A stretch of DNA of 32,438 bases. It comes from Terriglobia bacterium (GTDB lineage: Bacteria; Acidobacteriota; Terriglobia; Bryobacterales; Bryobacteraceae). The stretch lies in assembly GCA_025358575.1 (NCBI GenBank), contig JANYJA010000195.1, positions 1-32,438 on the forward strand, written 5' to 3'. Position numbers and translations under genes: made by a program. The notes beneath the pieces are model-generated. The model saw only the letters and a program-made list of their open reading frames with translations. It was not told where the DNA came from and ran no database searches. Of the stretch, positions 18,091 through 26,418 are shown one piece after another (within the stretch, counting starts at the first letter, position 1; each line of letters opens with the position of its first letter).

Positions 18091-20736
18091 TTAGGCGTGA
18101 GCTTTGAGGGTGAGCGAGTCCCCGGCGCGCAGGGTGATTAGGCCCGTTAGCTGGAATGATCCCGAAGCAAAAGTGTGGGGGACTGGGGTACCGCGGGCGG
18201 CGGCTTCGGTATTGTTTGCGGACTTCCAAGCCAGGTCGATGGCGGCGCATGGGAGTGTTCCCTCCAGCACGGTAAGGGCGAAATCCCTGGAAGTTTGGTT
18301 GAAGGTGCCCCACGCGGCGCCGGTGGACCAGAAGCTTTGGAAGACGGCGGCGGCGAGGCGGGGTTTTGCGGTGACGCGCTTTTCGGCGGCATCATAAGCG
18401 AATCCGCTTAAGGCTGGAATCGCAGCCCAGCTCGCCATCGCACGGGCGTAATGGTGGCCGCATTCAGCTTCATTCCACGGGTTGCGGCGCTCGCCATCGT
18501 AGCGGCGGCGAATGTTTTCGATGCATTCAATACCCTCGTTAACCATGCCGCGGTGGATCATCAGGACAGCTGCGGCGTACTCGAAACCAGTCATGACTTC
18601 GGCGAAATAGGGGAACGGAATTTCCGGACGCTTGCCTTGACCGTAATCGCAGATCACGAGCGCGGCTTCATCATTTAAGGCGTATACGCGCTGCACGGAT
18701 TCATGACGATCCATGCGGCGCTTGTAGTTGTACTTATAAATAGATGCGGCAGTTTTACGGAGATTTGTGGGATCGAGTAGATTGCCCAGCCCGGCAAGAT
18801 CAGACATGTACTGACCTACAAGCTGATCGATCAGGCAGCCATCGCCAAGCTGGAAGTCGGGTTTCTCGGTGTTGGCGGAACCCATGCCGACCAGCAGGCC
18901 ATTCGCGATTTTGTCTTTGGGAGAGCCTTGAATTTTCTGGATGTAGTATTCGCCATTGAATAGATTGGCGTCGATCCATTGGCTGCCTTGGGTGAAGAGT
19001 GTGTGGCAAGCGGCGGCAAATTCTGTATCGCCGACGACTCGCGCCATTTCTTCGGAAGCACGCAAGGCACCCAAGTACCAGACCCCGCATAGCGGATTCG
19101 GTCCGAAGAACTCGACATCGTATGTATTGTGCTGAACGCCTTCCATGACGCCATCGCGATTGGCGTCCCAGCCCCCTTCAATCCAGGCGAATTGGAGAGT
19201 ACGTTTCGCGGCGGGCCACAAGCGCCGGAGCCATTCGGTATCGCCGGACAGGCGCCAGTCGAAGTAGAGCTTCATGAGTTGGCCCATTTGTCCGTCGGCG
19301 GCGGCTTTGCCCCAACGCTGCCGATCGGCGGGAAGAAGCTGGCGAAAATCCTGACGGCCGTCGGAATCGGTGCAGAAGCCGAAGCTGTTCTCGCGCAGCG
19401 AGCGCGAAAGCGAGGGGAACACGTGGGCGGTGGCGGCTTCGTAATTCCAGACGTGAGTGCAGTTGCCGAAGCAGCAGCCGCCCTGGTTGTTGCTGCCCTC
19501 CCATCCGTGAAAGACGCCATCGGCAGTGCGGAATGAAGTGGGGGAAACGAGCGTGGTGAGGTTGGCCATGGCGGCCTCTTTCACGGCGGAGGGCAAGGTG
19601 GATGCGCGCATGGCAGAGGCGAAACGGCGCGTGCGGCTCTCGAGGTCGGCGAGATTCCGCACAGCGTACTCAGCGGATTTCCAGGCGTCGGAGAAACGGG
19701 TGCAGTAGTGATTGCCGATCTTGGTTTTCTCTGTGTCTTTGGGAGCGTCCCAGCCAATACGCTGAGGGGTGCGATTCGGAAAATTCCAGCTCAACAGAAA
19801 AGTGAAATCGGCTTTAGCACCGGCCGGAATCGATTTCTGAATGCAAAGTGACCCGACACTGTCGCGGACGGCGGCTTCGGGGCCGAGCATTCCATCGTCG
19901 GTGAAGTCGTCCCAAAACAGGAGGGGTCCCACGCGCCAGCCGGTGCCGCCGCGCCAGCCGCGCAGGTACGTTACTTCTCCGGGCTGAGATCCAACGGCAC
20001 AGAGGGCGAAAGATCCCGCGAGTGGATCGTCTGCAGACAGAAAAGGATTACGCATGAACAGGCCTTCGACGCCGTCGGTCTTACGATATTCCGTGGTGCG
20101 ACCGGTGGTGCCGACGGGGTTGTCGAGCGAATAGGCGACGGAGACGTTGGCTGTTTCGCGGGTGGGATTGTGAACGCGGTACCGCAAGATGGCGACGGGA
20201 AGACCGGACGCGTCGGCATCGTGCGGGATGAAAGGCGTGAAGGCATCGAGCGAAACTTGGACGGGGATCGCGGGATCGGCGAAGTCGAGTCTGGCTAGAG
20301 GAAATTCGCCGGTGAACGACGCTGACTTGAAGCGGGGCAGGCCGGGGACGTTGTTCGTGCCGAGACCGGAGGAACCCTCATAAGGCGGCACCAGAGCGGC
20401 TTCGATGATGGAGGCCACCGGTTTGCGATTGCCCACGTGCGCCCAGACGGAGGCGAAGCAATATTGTGGCGCGGAGCCTTTGTTGGGCTTATTGAAGACT
20501 TCCCAATCGCGCAATTGGCCGCGGCCACCCAGACTGATACTGCCGGACCCGACGCCGCCGAGCGGGAATGCGAGCATGGCGAGCTGCCGGCCCTTATAGA
20601 TGCGCGGATAGGCCGTGTCGATGGCGCCGGTGCGGGTCCGAGAGGCAGCTTTCGCGTGCCCGGCATCGGCGGAGGCCAGACCACCGGCGAGCGCGACCGA
20701 CTCTATGAAATCCCTGCGGCTAGGCGTTTTGGGCAT
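18091..20736 (-). CDS. Tat-exported GH116 glycoside hydrolase
   Basis: From ATG 20736 the product is 881 residues. MPKTPSRRDFIESVALAGGLASA is a twin-arginine signal. The N-terminal beta-sandwich (about 35-330) has FPLGGVGSGSISLGGRGQLRDWEVFNKP; the (alpha/alpha)6 barrel follows. Residues matching the family's active site are Glu433 (CTHVWNYE, nucleophile), Thr538 and Asp540 (QHNTYDVEFFGP, acid/base), Glu756 (NEAECG) and Arg765 (HYARAMASW), with the same Thr-x-Asp and Glu-9-Arg spacing as characterised GH116 enzymes. GH116 includes beta-glucosidases, beta-xylosidases and human GBA2; sugar specificity is uncertain. A longer frame from TTG 20760 would overlap the upstream stop, so the ATG one base after that stop is preferred. 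It is probably co-transcribed with the RraA-like gene. Confidence 0.92.
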   Translation of the reverse strand: MPKTPSRRDFIESVALAGGLASADAGHAKAASRTRTGAIDTAYPRIYKGRQLAMLAFPLGGVGSGSISLGGRGQLRDWEVFNKPNKGSAPQYCFASVWAHVGNRKPVASIIEAALVPPYEGSSGLGTNNVPGLPRFKSASFTGEFPLARLDFADPAIPVQVSLDAFTPFIPHDADASGLPVAILRYRVHNPTRETANVSVAYSLDNPVGTTGRTTEYRKTDGVEGLFMRNPFLSADDPLAGSFALCAVGSQPGEVTYLRGWRGGTGWRVGPLLFWDDFTDDGMLGPEAAVRDSVGSLCIQKSIPAGAKADFTFLLSWNFPNRTPQRIGWDAPKDTEKTKIGNHYCTRFSDAWKSAEYAVRNLADLESRTRRFASAMRASTLPSAVKEAAMANLTTLVSPTSFRTADGVFHGWEGSNNQGGCCFGNCTHVWNYEAATAHVFPSLSRSLRENSFGFCTDSDGRQDFRQLLPADRQRWGKAAADGQMGQLMKLYFDWRLSGDTEWLRRLWPAAKRTLQFAWIEGGWDANRDGVMEGVQHNTYDVEFFGPNPLCGVWYLGALRASEEMARVVGDTEFAAACHTLFTQGSQWIDANLFNGEYYIQKIQGSPKDKIANGLLVGMGSANTEKPDFQLGDGCLIDQLVGQYMSDLAGLGNLLDPTNLRKTAASIYKYNYKRRMDRHESVQRVYALNDEAALVICDYGQGKRPEIPFPYFAEVMTGFEYAAAVLMIHRGMVNEGIECIENIRRRYDGERRNPWNEAECGHHYARAMASWAAIPALSGFAYDAAEKRVTAKPRLAAAVFQSFWSTGAAWGTFNQTSRDFALTVLEGTLPCAAIDLAWKSANNTEAAARGTPVPHTFASGSFQLTGLITLRAGDSLTLKAHA

Positions 20737-20737
20737 G

Positions 20738-21457
20738 CTAGATCCGTCCGAACTTCGCAACAGCTTCGCCGATGGATTTGAATTTCTCGATGAAGGGGAT
20801 CATGCTGTGTTCGGTGAAGTCGAGCTCCTGGGCGCGTTTCAAAACTTCGGCAGCGTGGGCGCGGGGGACTACGGCCACACCGTCTTCATCGGCCACGATA
20901 ATGTCGTGGGCATTCACTTCAGCGCCAGCGCAGTTAACTTTCACGTTCATGCCAGCGAAGCGGTAGTGGTTGACCGATGTGGAAGGCGCGATGCCGACGC
21001 TGTAAACGGGGAATTGCAGCCGTTTGATTTGCGGAGTGTCGCGAATGGACGCGTCGACGATCGCGCCAGCGAGGCCGCGAACCTTCATCGCGGTCGCCAT
21101 GAGTCCGCCGATGCCGGCGATGTCTTCGCCTTGTTCGAGAACCATGACGTAGACGGAGCCAGGGGCGGCGGAATCAATTGCGTCGAGCATGCCTTTCGAG
21201 GCTTTCGAGCCTTCCTTGTGCTCTTCTTTTTTTAGCAAGACCGTAACGGCGGGGCCGGCGAATTTGGTGGTGAAGAGCGGGCGCATTTGATGGGACATGT
21301 GCGCGCGCGTTCCATAAAGCTGCTCGACGGCGTCGGCGACAGAGGCGACTTCGACTTGACGGAAGGCCTCGATGAGGGGATCGGCGGGGGCTTGGGCTCG
21401 CGAGATGGCGACGAGGGCAAAGCTTAGCGGGGCGGCGAGGACGAACTTTTTATTCAT
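20738..21457 (-). CDS. Exported RraA-like (HMG/CHA aldolase-type) protein
   Basis: The 239-residue protein has a signal peptide (MNKKFVLAAPLSFALVAISRAQA, residues 1-23). The mature part is the RraA/4-hydroxy-4-methyl-2-oxoglutarate aldolase fold: VEVASVADAVEQLYG, FAGPAVTVLLKK, the active-site loop GGLMATAMKVRGLAGAIVDASIRDT (Gly-rich turn, Arg and Asp that bind metal and pyruvate in the aldolases), FPVYSVGIAPSTS, VNAHDIIVADEDGVAVVPR. RraA relatives are normally cytoplasmic: RraA itself inhibits RNase E, others cleave oxo-acids. An exported copy beside an exported GH116 enzyme suggests a periplasmic role in carbohydrate or aromatic breakdown, which is inference. Confidence 0.88.
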   Translation of the reverse strand: MNKKFVLAAPLSFALVAISRAQAPADPLIEAFRQVEVASVADAVEQLYGTRAHMSHQMRPLFTTKFAGPAVTVLLKKEEHKEGSKASKGMLDAIDSAAPGSVYVMVLEQGEDIAGIGGLMATAMKVRGLAGAIVDASIRDTPQIKRLQFPVYSVGIAPSTSVNHYRFAGMNVKVNCAGAEVNAHDIIVADEDGVAVVPRAHAAEVLKRAQELDFTEHSMIPFIEKFKSIGEAVAKFGRI

Positions 21458-21563
21458 GCTCTGGATAGGCTATCACTGGTGCGATGATTTTCGATTCATC
21501 GCGTCGTTCTGCTCCCTATCCGTTCCCAAAACGAGCCCAAATCCACCCCCATGTTACGATGAT

Positions 21564-21676
21564 GGGTTGTCAGGTTCCGGGCTTCGTGCAACAGGCGGCT
21601 GCAAACCCCGCCAGGTCCGGAAGGAAGCAACGGTAGTGGCTTACCCTGTGTGCCGCGGATTACCCGGAGCCTGGCA
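21564..21676 (+). ncRNA. ffs: Small SRP RNA (4.5S type)
   Basis: The domain IV core is present: CAGGTCCGGAAGGAAGCAAC around 21612-21631 (the GGAA tetraloop and asymmetric loop bound by Ffh) and, opposite it, TGTGTGCCGCGG. The outer helix pairs CAGGTTCCGGG (from 21571) with CCCGGAGCCTG (to 21673). This matches bacterial 4.5S RNA in length and order, so it should target membrane proteins with Ffh. It ends just before dnaX, a widely conserved position. The ends are set from pairing and may be off by several bases. Confidence 0.9.
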
Positions 21677-21688
21677 TTTCCCGCCCCC

Positions 21689-23335
21689 ATGTATCAGGTC
21701 ATCGCGCGCAAATACCGGCCCCAGACTTTCGACGATGTCGTCAATCAGGACCACGTCAAAGTCACGCTGAAAAACGCCATCGAGCAGAAACGCATCGCTC
21801 ACGGCTACATTTTTTCGGGACAGCGTGGAACCGGCAAAACGACCGTCGCACGCATCATGGCTCGATGTCTGAATTGCATTAATGGCCCAACTGCGAATCC
21901 CTGCGGCGTGTGCGCCAGTTGCCTCGAAGTTTCAAATGGCGGCGGCGCTGTCGACGTCATCGAGATCGACGCCGCTTCCAACCGCGGCATCAATGAAATG
22001 CGCGAGCTGCGCGAGAACGTTCGCTACCGCCCCGCGCGAGATAATTTTAAGGTATTCATCGTCGATGAGGCGCACCAGATCACGAGCGAAGCCTTCAACG
22101 CGCTGCTGAAGACCATCGAAGAGCCGCCCGAGTGGGTAGTCTTCATTCTCTGCACCACTGAAGCGCATAAGATTCCCGCGACCATCGCCTCCCGATGCCA
22201 GCATTTCAGTTTCCGCTCGGTGGATTTCAACGATCTGGTCGAACGCATGCGCTGGATCTGCGAGCAGGAAGGCATTGAGGCCGATACGGAAGCGCTGTCC
22301 GTTCTGGCCCAAGCCGGTGAGGGCAGCGTGCGCGATTCGCTCTCCGCGCTCGATCAGGCCATCGCCTGCTGTGGTGCGAAGCTCGACGCCGCGGAAGTCC
22401 GCGCACTGCTTGGCGCATTCGGCATAGAGGCGCTCGCCTCCATCACCGACGCCCTGTCCGGTCAGGATCAAGGCAAGATGCTTGAAATTGTGGATGAGCT
22501 TGAACGCAACGGCCAGAATTTGCAGCATTTCAGCCGTGAGCTGTCGCGCTATTTTCGCAACCTGATCGTCGCCCGCATTTCCGGTGAAGATACGCGCTTA
22601 ATCGCGGCATCGCCCAGTGAACGCGCCCGTCTGGCGCGGATCGCCGCCAGCTTTTCCGAAGACGATCTCACGCGTTATCTGCAGCTCGCGCTCGATCTGT
22701 TTCGCGATCTGCAATTCTCATTACAGCCGCGATTTCACCTTGAGATTGGGCTGCTGAAAATGGTGCAAGCCGGCAGGCTCGTAGAGGTGGAGGAAGCGCT
22801 CGCGTCTCTGGGCGGCAAACCTGTCAAAGTCGTGGCGGCTCCGAAACCTCAACCGTCTACAGCACCACCGCCCGCTCGTCCCGGGCCCTCGCCATTCGAA
22901 CTCGATTCGCAGAAGAAAGCGTCGAAGCCCGCGCCTGAAGCCGTGCTCCCTTCCGCCCCCCCCTCTGGAGACGCCGAGTGGCGCGATAAATTACATTCCG
23001 CGCTGATGCAACTCGATATGCCTTTCACGGCCGACGCTATCGAGCACTCGCAAGTCAGCGCGGAAGCCGGCGAATTGGCGGTATTCACGCCCAAAGAATT
23101 TGCACTCGGAATCAAGGCCGACGATTTACAAAAGGTCATCCGCCATCTCGCCCTTCCGCCGATGCGGATTAAGCTGACTTTCGGCGATGTCGCCGCAGCC
23201 GCCCAAAACATCACCAAACCGAAAGTGACGGAAGATCAAATCACCCAACGAGCGCTCGCCAATCCGGAAGTCCAGCGTTTTCGCGAACTCTTCGGCGGCG
23301 AAGTTCGAACGGTTCGAAATCTAAAGGAGTCATAA
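21689..23335 (+). CDS. dnaX: DNA polymerase III subunit gamma/tau
   Basis: From ATG 21689 the product is 548 residues. The AAA+ clamp-loader part begins YQVIARKYRPQTFDDVVNQDHV and has Walker A GQRGTGKT (44-51), four zinc cysteines among C60, C63, C72, C75 and C78, Walker B FIVDEAH (122-128), sensor IEEPPEWVVFILCTTE and the Arg finger region ASRCQHF. Residues about 365-450 are a Pro/Ala-rich linker, followed by a C-terminal tau domain. The frame opens earlier (21650), but that would run into the SRP RNA, and family similarity starts at MYQVIARKYRPQ. The order ffs, dnaX, ybaB, recR is conserved in many bacteria. Confidence 0.95.
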   Translation: MYQVIARKYRPQTFDDVVNQDHVKVTLKNAIEQKRIAHGYIFSGQRGTGKTTVARIMARCLNCINGPTANPCGVCASCLEVSNGGGAVDVIEIDAASNRGINEMRELRENVRYRPARDNFKVFIVDEAHQITSEAFNALLKTIEEPPEWVVFILCTTEAHKIPATIASRCQHFSFRSVDFNDLVERMRWICEQEGIEADTEALSVLAQAGEGSVRDSLSALDQAIACCGAKLDAAEVRALLGAFGIEALASITDALSGQDQGKMLEIVDELERNGQNLQHFSRELSRYFRNLIVARISGEDTRLIAASPSERARLARIAASFSEDDLTRYLQLALDLFRDLQFSLQPRFHLEIGLLKMVQAGRLVEVEEALASLGGKPVKVVAAPKPQPSTAPPPARPGPSPFELDSQKKASKPAPEAVLPSAPPSGDAEWRDKLHSALMQLDMPFTADAIEHSQVSAEAGELAVFTPKEFALGIKADDLQKVIRHLALPPMRIKLTFGDVAAAAQNITKPKVTEDQITQRALANPEVQRFRELFGGEVRTVRNLKES

Positions 23336-23336
23336 A

Positions 23337-23645
23337 TTGAAACTGCCAGGAAACATGCAGAACATGATGAAGCAGGCCCAGGCCATGCAGGAAAAAATGC
23401 AGGCTGAAGTGGCCCTGATCCGAGTGGAGGCGGGCGCCGGCGGCGGCATGGTCACCATCAAGATGGATGGCCATAAAAACGTGCTGGGCTGCAAGATCGA
23501 TCCCGAGGCGGCTGGCGATGTCGAAATGCTGCAGGATATGGTGGTGGCGGCATGCAATGAGGCCGTGAAGAAAGTTGACGACGAAACCAAACAGAAAATG
23601 GGCGGGATGCTTGGCGGAATGGGTCTGCCTCCCGGGCTATTTTAA
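23337..23645 (+). CDS. ybaB: YbaB/EbfC nucleoid-associated protein
   Basis: The 102-residue protein contains MQNMMKQAQAMQEKMQAEVALIRVEAGAGGGMVTIKMDGHKNVLGCKIDP and MLQDMVVAACNEAVKKVDDETKQKMGGMLGGMGLPPGLF, the full pattern of this small dimeric DNA-binding family. The start is TTG 23337, one base after the dnaX stop, with AAAGGAG ending 7 bases upstream. The role is nucleoid binding, with suggested links to recombinational repair through recR. Confidence 0.95.
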   Translation: MKLPGNMQNMMKQAQAMQEKMQAEVALIRVEAGAGGGMVTIKMDGHKNVLGCKIDPEAAGDVEMLQDMVVAACNEAVKKVDDETKQKMGGMLGGMGLPPGLF

Positions 23646-23648
23646 GCG

Positions 23649-24248
23649 GTGCCCGATTTTGCGGAACCGTTAGCGCGGCTGATTACCGAATTTAAGCGCC
23701 TTCCGGGAATTGGACAGAAGTCCGCGCAGCGAATCGCGTTTCATGTTTTGCGCGCCTCGCGCGAGGATGCCGAGCACCTGGCACAAGCGCTCTACGACGT
23801 AAAGGACAAGCTCGGCCTCTGCCGCGTCTGCAACAACATCAGCGATTCCGATCTTTGCCAATATTGCCGCGACAGCGGTCGCGACCAAAAGCTGCTCTGC
23901 GTAGTGGAAGAGCCGCACAACATCGTCGGCATAGAAGTCACGCGCCAGTTCTCGGGCGTGTACCACGTGCTGCACGGTGCCCTTTCTCCGTTGCGCGGAA
24001 TTGGTCCGGAGCAACTGAAGATCAAGAGCCTCGTCGAGCGCATTGGCCAAGGCGCCATTGAAGAAGTGATCGTCGCGACCAATCCGAATGTGGAAGGCGA
24101 AGCTACCGCGATCTATATTTCAAAATTGCTGAAGCCGCTAGGCATCAAAGTCACCCGAATCGCAATGGGCATTCCGGTCGGCAGCGATCTCGAGTTCGCC
24201 GATGAAGTCACCATGTGGAAAGCCATCGAAGGCCGCCGCGAAATCTAA
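23649..24248 (+). CDS. recR: Recombination mediator RecR
   Basis: The 199-residue protein is full length. It has a helix-hairpin-helix ([18 protein letters not shown]), a zinc site at Cys58, Cys61, Cys70 and Cys73 ([17 protein letters not shown]), a Toprim domain ([15 protein letters not shown] through [18 protein letters not shown]) and the C-terminal [23 protein letters not shown]. It loads RecA on gapped DNA with RecO. The start is GTG 23649, three bases after the ybaB stop. Confidence 0.97.
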   Translation: MPDFAEPLARLITEFKRLPGIGQKSAQRIAFHVLRASREDAEHLAQALYDVKDKLGLCRVCNNISDSDLCQYCRDSGRDQKLLCVVEEPHNIVGIEVTRQFSGVYHVLHGALSPLRGIGPEQLKIKSLVERIGQGAIEEVIVATNPNVEGEATAIYISKLLKPLGIKVTRIAMGIPVGSDLEFADEVTMWKAIEGRREI

Positions 24249-24360
24249 GCTTTACCACTCGTAAACCCGCACGTAAGTCGTGAACTTGATGTCGGCCCGC
24301 GGCGTGCGTGATTGCCGATAGCCCGCAAGAGCGGGCAAAGACGGAGCCTATATTATCGTT

Positions 24361-25304
24361 GTGAGCCACCGTTTGACTAACGTAATTGGGAACACGCGGG
24401 CGGCGATTAAGGTTGTTTTAGCTTTGTGTGTCGCTTGCCTTGCAACCTTGAAGGCGGCCCCACCGTTCGACCCCAATTTCATCGGACGAACGGTAGTTTT
24501 TCTGTATACAGCTACCGCGGAAGGAAATCCTGATATCAATTCGGCGATTGGGACCGCATTTTTGATTAGAGTACCTCATTTGCACGACGATAAAATGACC
24601 CTGCTTTTGGCAACTGCCCGGCACTTATTAGACCCGGAATGGGTTCATTGCGCTGGGCAGCACAATCCTGAGATCCTTTTTGCCCGCGTCAACGCTCGTA
24701 AGGGCGGCACCGGCGAGCAGGTCAGGTATATCAAGTTAGTCCTGTCAAACCAAAGTAAGCGGATGTGGGTTAAGCATCGCAGGAATGATGTTGATGCGGC
24801 GGTAATCGTGTTCCCGGCTAATGAAGACGACCTGCTCAAATCCGATATGAGCCTTCTTCCTATGTGGCGGCTCCCCACTCACGGAGAGCTCGCGAAGGTG
24901 TCAGTGGGCGATGACATTTTTTCAGCTGGAATGTTGGTTGAATTGGGACGGACAACAAGAAATTATCCTGTCTTCAAGTTCGGCAAGGTATCGAACATAC
25001 TGGAAGAAGATATCCATACGTCTTGCGAACGAGGCGAGGGCGTGAATGTCAATGCCTGGTTGATCGCGGCCAATCTGGTGCCGGGTAATAGCGGGCCTCG
25101 GTATTTTACTATCCACCTCTCGGTGAGCACGCGGACATCAGCAGCCCTGGCCTTGATCGTCTCGTGCTCCTTGGAATCCATTCATCTTCGTCCGTGCTTT
25201 CCGACGTGGCTTTTATGACGCCCGCAACTTATGTGTCCGAGATAATTGAAGACATGAGACTGCCGGATGTGGATCTCTACCTGGGCAAAAAGCCTGCGAA
25301 ATAA
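24361..25304 (+). pseudogene. Exported trypsin-fold serine protease-like gene with one frameshift
   Basis: From GTG 24361 there is a hydrophobic signal (about residues 15-33), then a chymotrypsin-like domain: GTAFLIRV, ATARHLL (His88), NDVDAAVIV (Asp145), VPGNSG (Ser244). Directly after the catalytic Ser-Gly the frame changes: the first frame runs on as PRYFTIHLS to a stop at 25218, while the next frame from 25101 reads VFYYPPLGEHADISS, LDRLVLLGIHSSSSVLSDVAFMTPATYV and ends at 25304. One G missing from a G run at 25093-25095 would restore GNSGASVFYY and a 314-residue protein. So either the gene was lost very recently or this is a sequencing error. Its target is unknown. No promoter is clear; a TATATTAT lies 11 bases before the start. 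Confidence 0.75.
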
Positions 25305-26418
25305 ATGAACGAACATGCAAGTTTCCTGGTTAGCGCGGTGGCTTACCTCGACCGTGTGAATATTTCCATCGCTGGCCAGCGATCGCCCGAGAATTCCACC
25401 TCAATAACGAACAGCTCGGCTGGATGTTTAGCGCCTTCGTGCTGGGCTACGCGCTGTTTCAAGCGCCCGGCGGATGGCTTGCCGACCGCATCGGCCCGCG
25501 CATTTTGCTCACGCTCGGGGTAGTCTGGTGGGCCGTTTTCACATGTCTTATCACCTTCTTCTCACCCACCGCCGCGGCATTGCTGCCGATGCTCATCGCG
25601 ACGCGCTTCTGTCTCGGGCTCGGCGAAGCCGTGGTGTATCCGGCGTTAAACACTGTGGTCTCGGCGCGGATTCCCTCCTCCGAACGCGGCATTGCCAACG
25701 GCGTAATCTTCGCAGGAGGGGGTTTCGGCGCTGGCATCACGCCGCCTCTCATCACGTGGGTGCTTTGAATCACGGCTGGCGTCCATCGTTTTGGATCAGC
25801 GCGGTGCTGGGCCTTGTCGTGGGGGGTTGGTACATCGTTGCGCGCGAAACTCCGGCGCGGTACCCGTGGATCTCCGCCAGCGAAACTGAATTTATCCAAG
25901 CCGGCCTGCCACAGGAAAAAAGTCCCGGTGCGACTTTGAGCTGGGGAGCCATTCGGCGCAGCCGCGACGTGCTCGCCGTCACCCTGAGTTACTTCACCTA
26001 CGGCTACGCCGCGTACATTTTCTTTAGCTGGTTCTTTATCTACTTGAATGCCGTGCGCGGCCTCAACTTGAAGCAAAGCTCTTACTACACCATGATGCCG
26101 TTTCTCGCCATGGCCATCGGTTCGCTGGACGGCGGATGGTTCGGCGCCGCCGCCATGCTGCTGGCCGCCGTATTCATCGCCATGGGGTCGCAAGTCGCCA
26201 GTCCGCAACTAGCGAGTTTCGTGCTGGCCGGCGGTGCAGGCGCACTCTATCTTTCGCAAAGCTCGTTCTGGTCCGTGACGGCCGACATCGGCAAGCGTTC
26301 GGCCGTTTCGGTTTCCGGCATCATGATTATGGGCGGGCAGCTTAGCGGCGCGATCCTGTGGCTGCCCGTGCGCCCCGAGGCGCATTGGACCCGGCTGCTT
26401 AGGATCGCGACTTGGTGA
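25305..26418 (+). pseudogene. Decayed MFS transporter (anion:cation symporter type)
   Basis: Pieces of one major-facilitator protein occur in three frames. The first reads VAYLDRVNISIAG from 25305; one missing C at about 25377 moves the frame to AREFHLNNEQLGWMFSAFVLGYALFQAPGGWLADRIGPR through GAGITPPLITWV. A second shift at about 25763 leads to NHGWRPSFWISAVLGL and on to SYYTMMPFLAMAIGS. Near 26130 a block of about 25-30 residues is missing (GSLDGGWFGAAAMLL), and near 26350 another (SGAILWLPVRPE). The end overlaps the stop of the opposite gene. The type matches hexuronate/tartrate symporters (ACS family). The number of lesions makes it a true pseudogene. Confidence 0.85.

Noticed and set aside
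20615-21235. Plus-strand open frame of 206 codons over the RraA-like gene
   Set aside because: Shadow of the RraA-like and GH116 genes, which have recognisable motifs in the other strand.
21523-21563. Possible promoter of the SRP RNA gene (TACGAT at 21555-21560)
   Set aside because: The -10 matches four of six bases and no -35 is seen at the right distance.
24321-24336. Hairpin GCCCGCAAGAGCGGGC after recR
   Set aside because: A perfect 6-bp stem, but no T run on either side and it is 73 bases past the stop; too little to call a terminator or a REP element from one copy.
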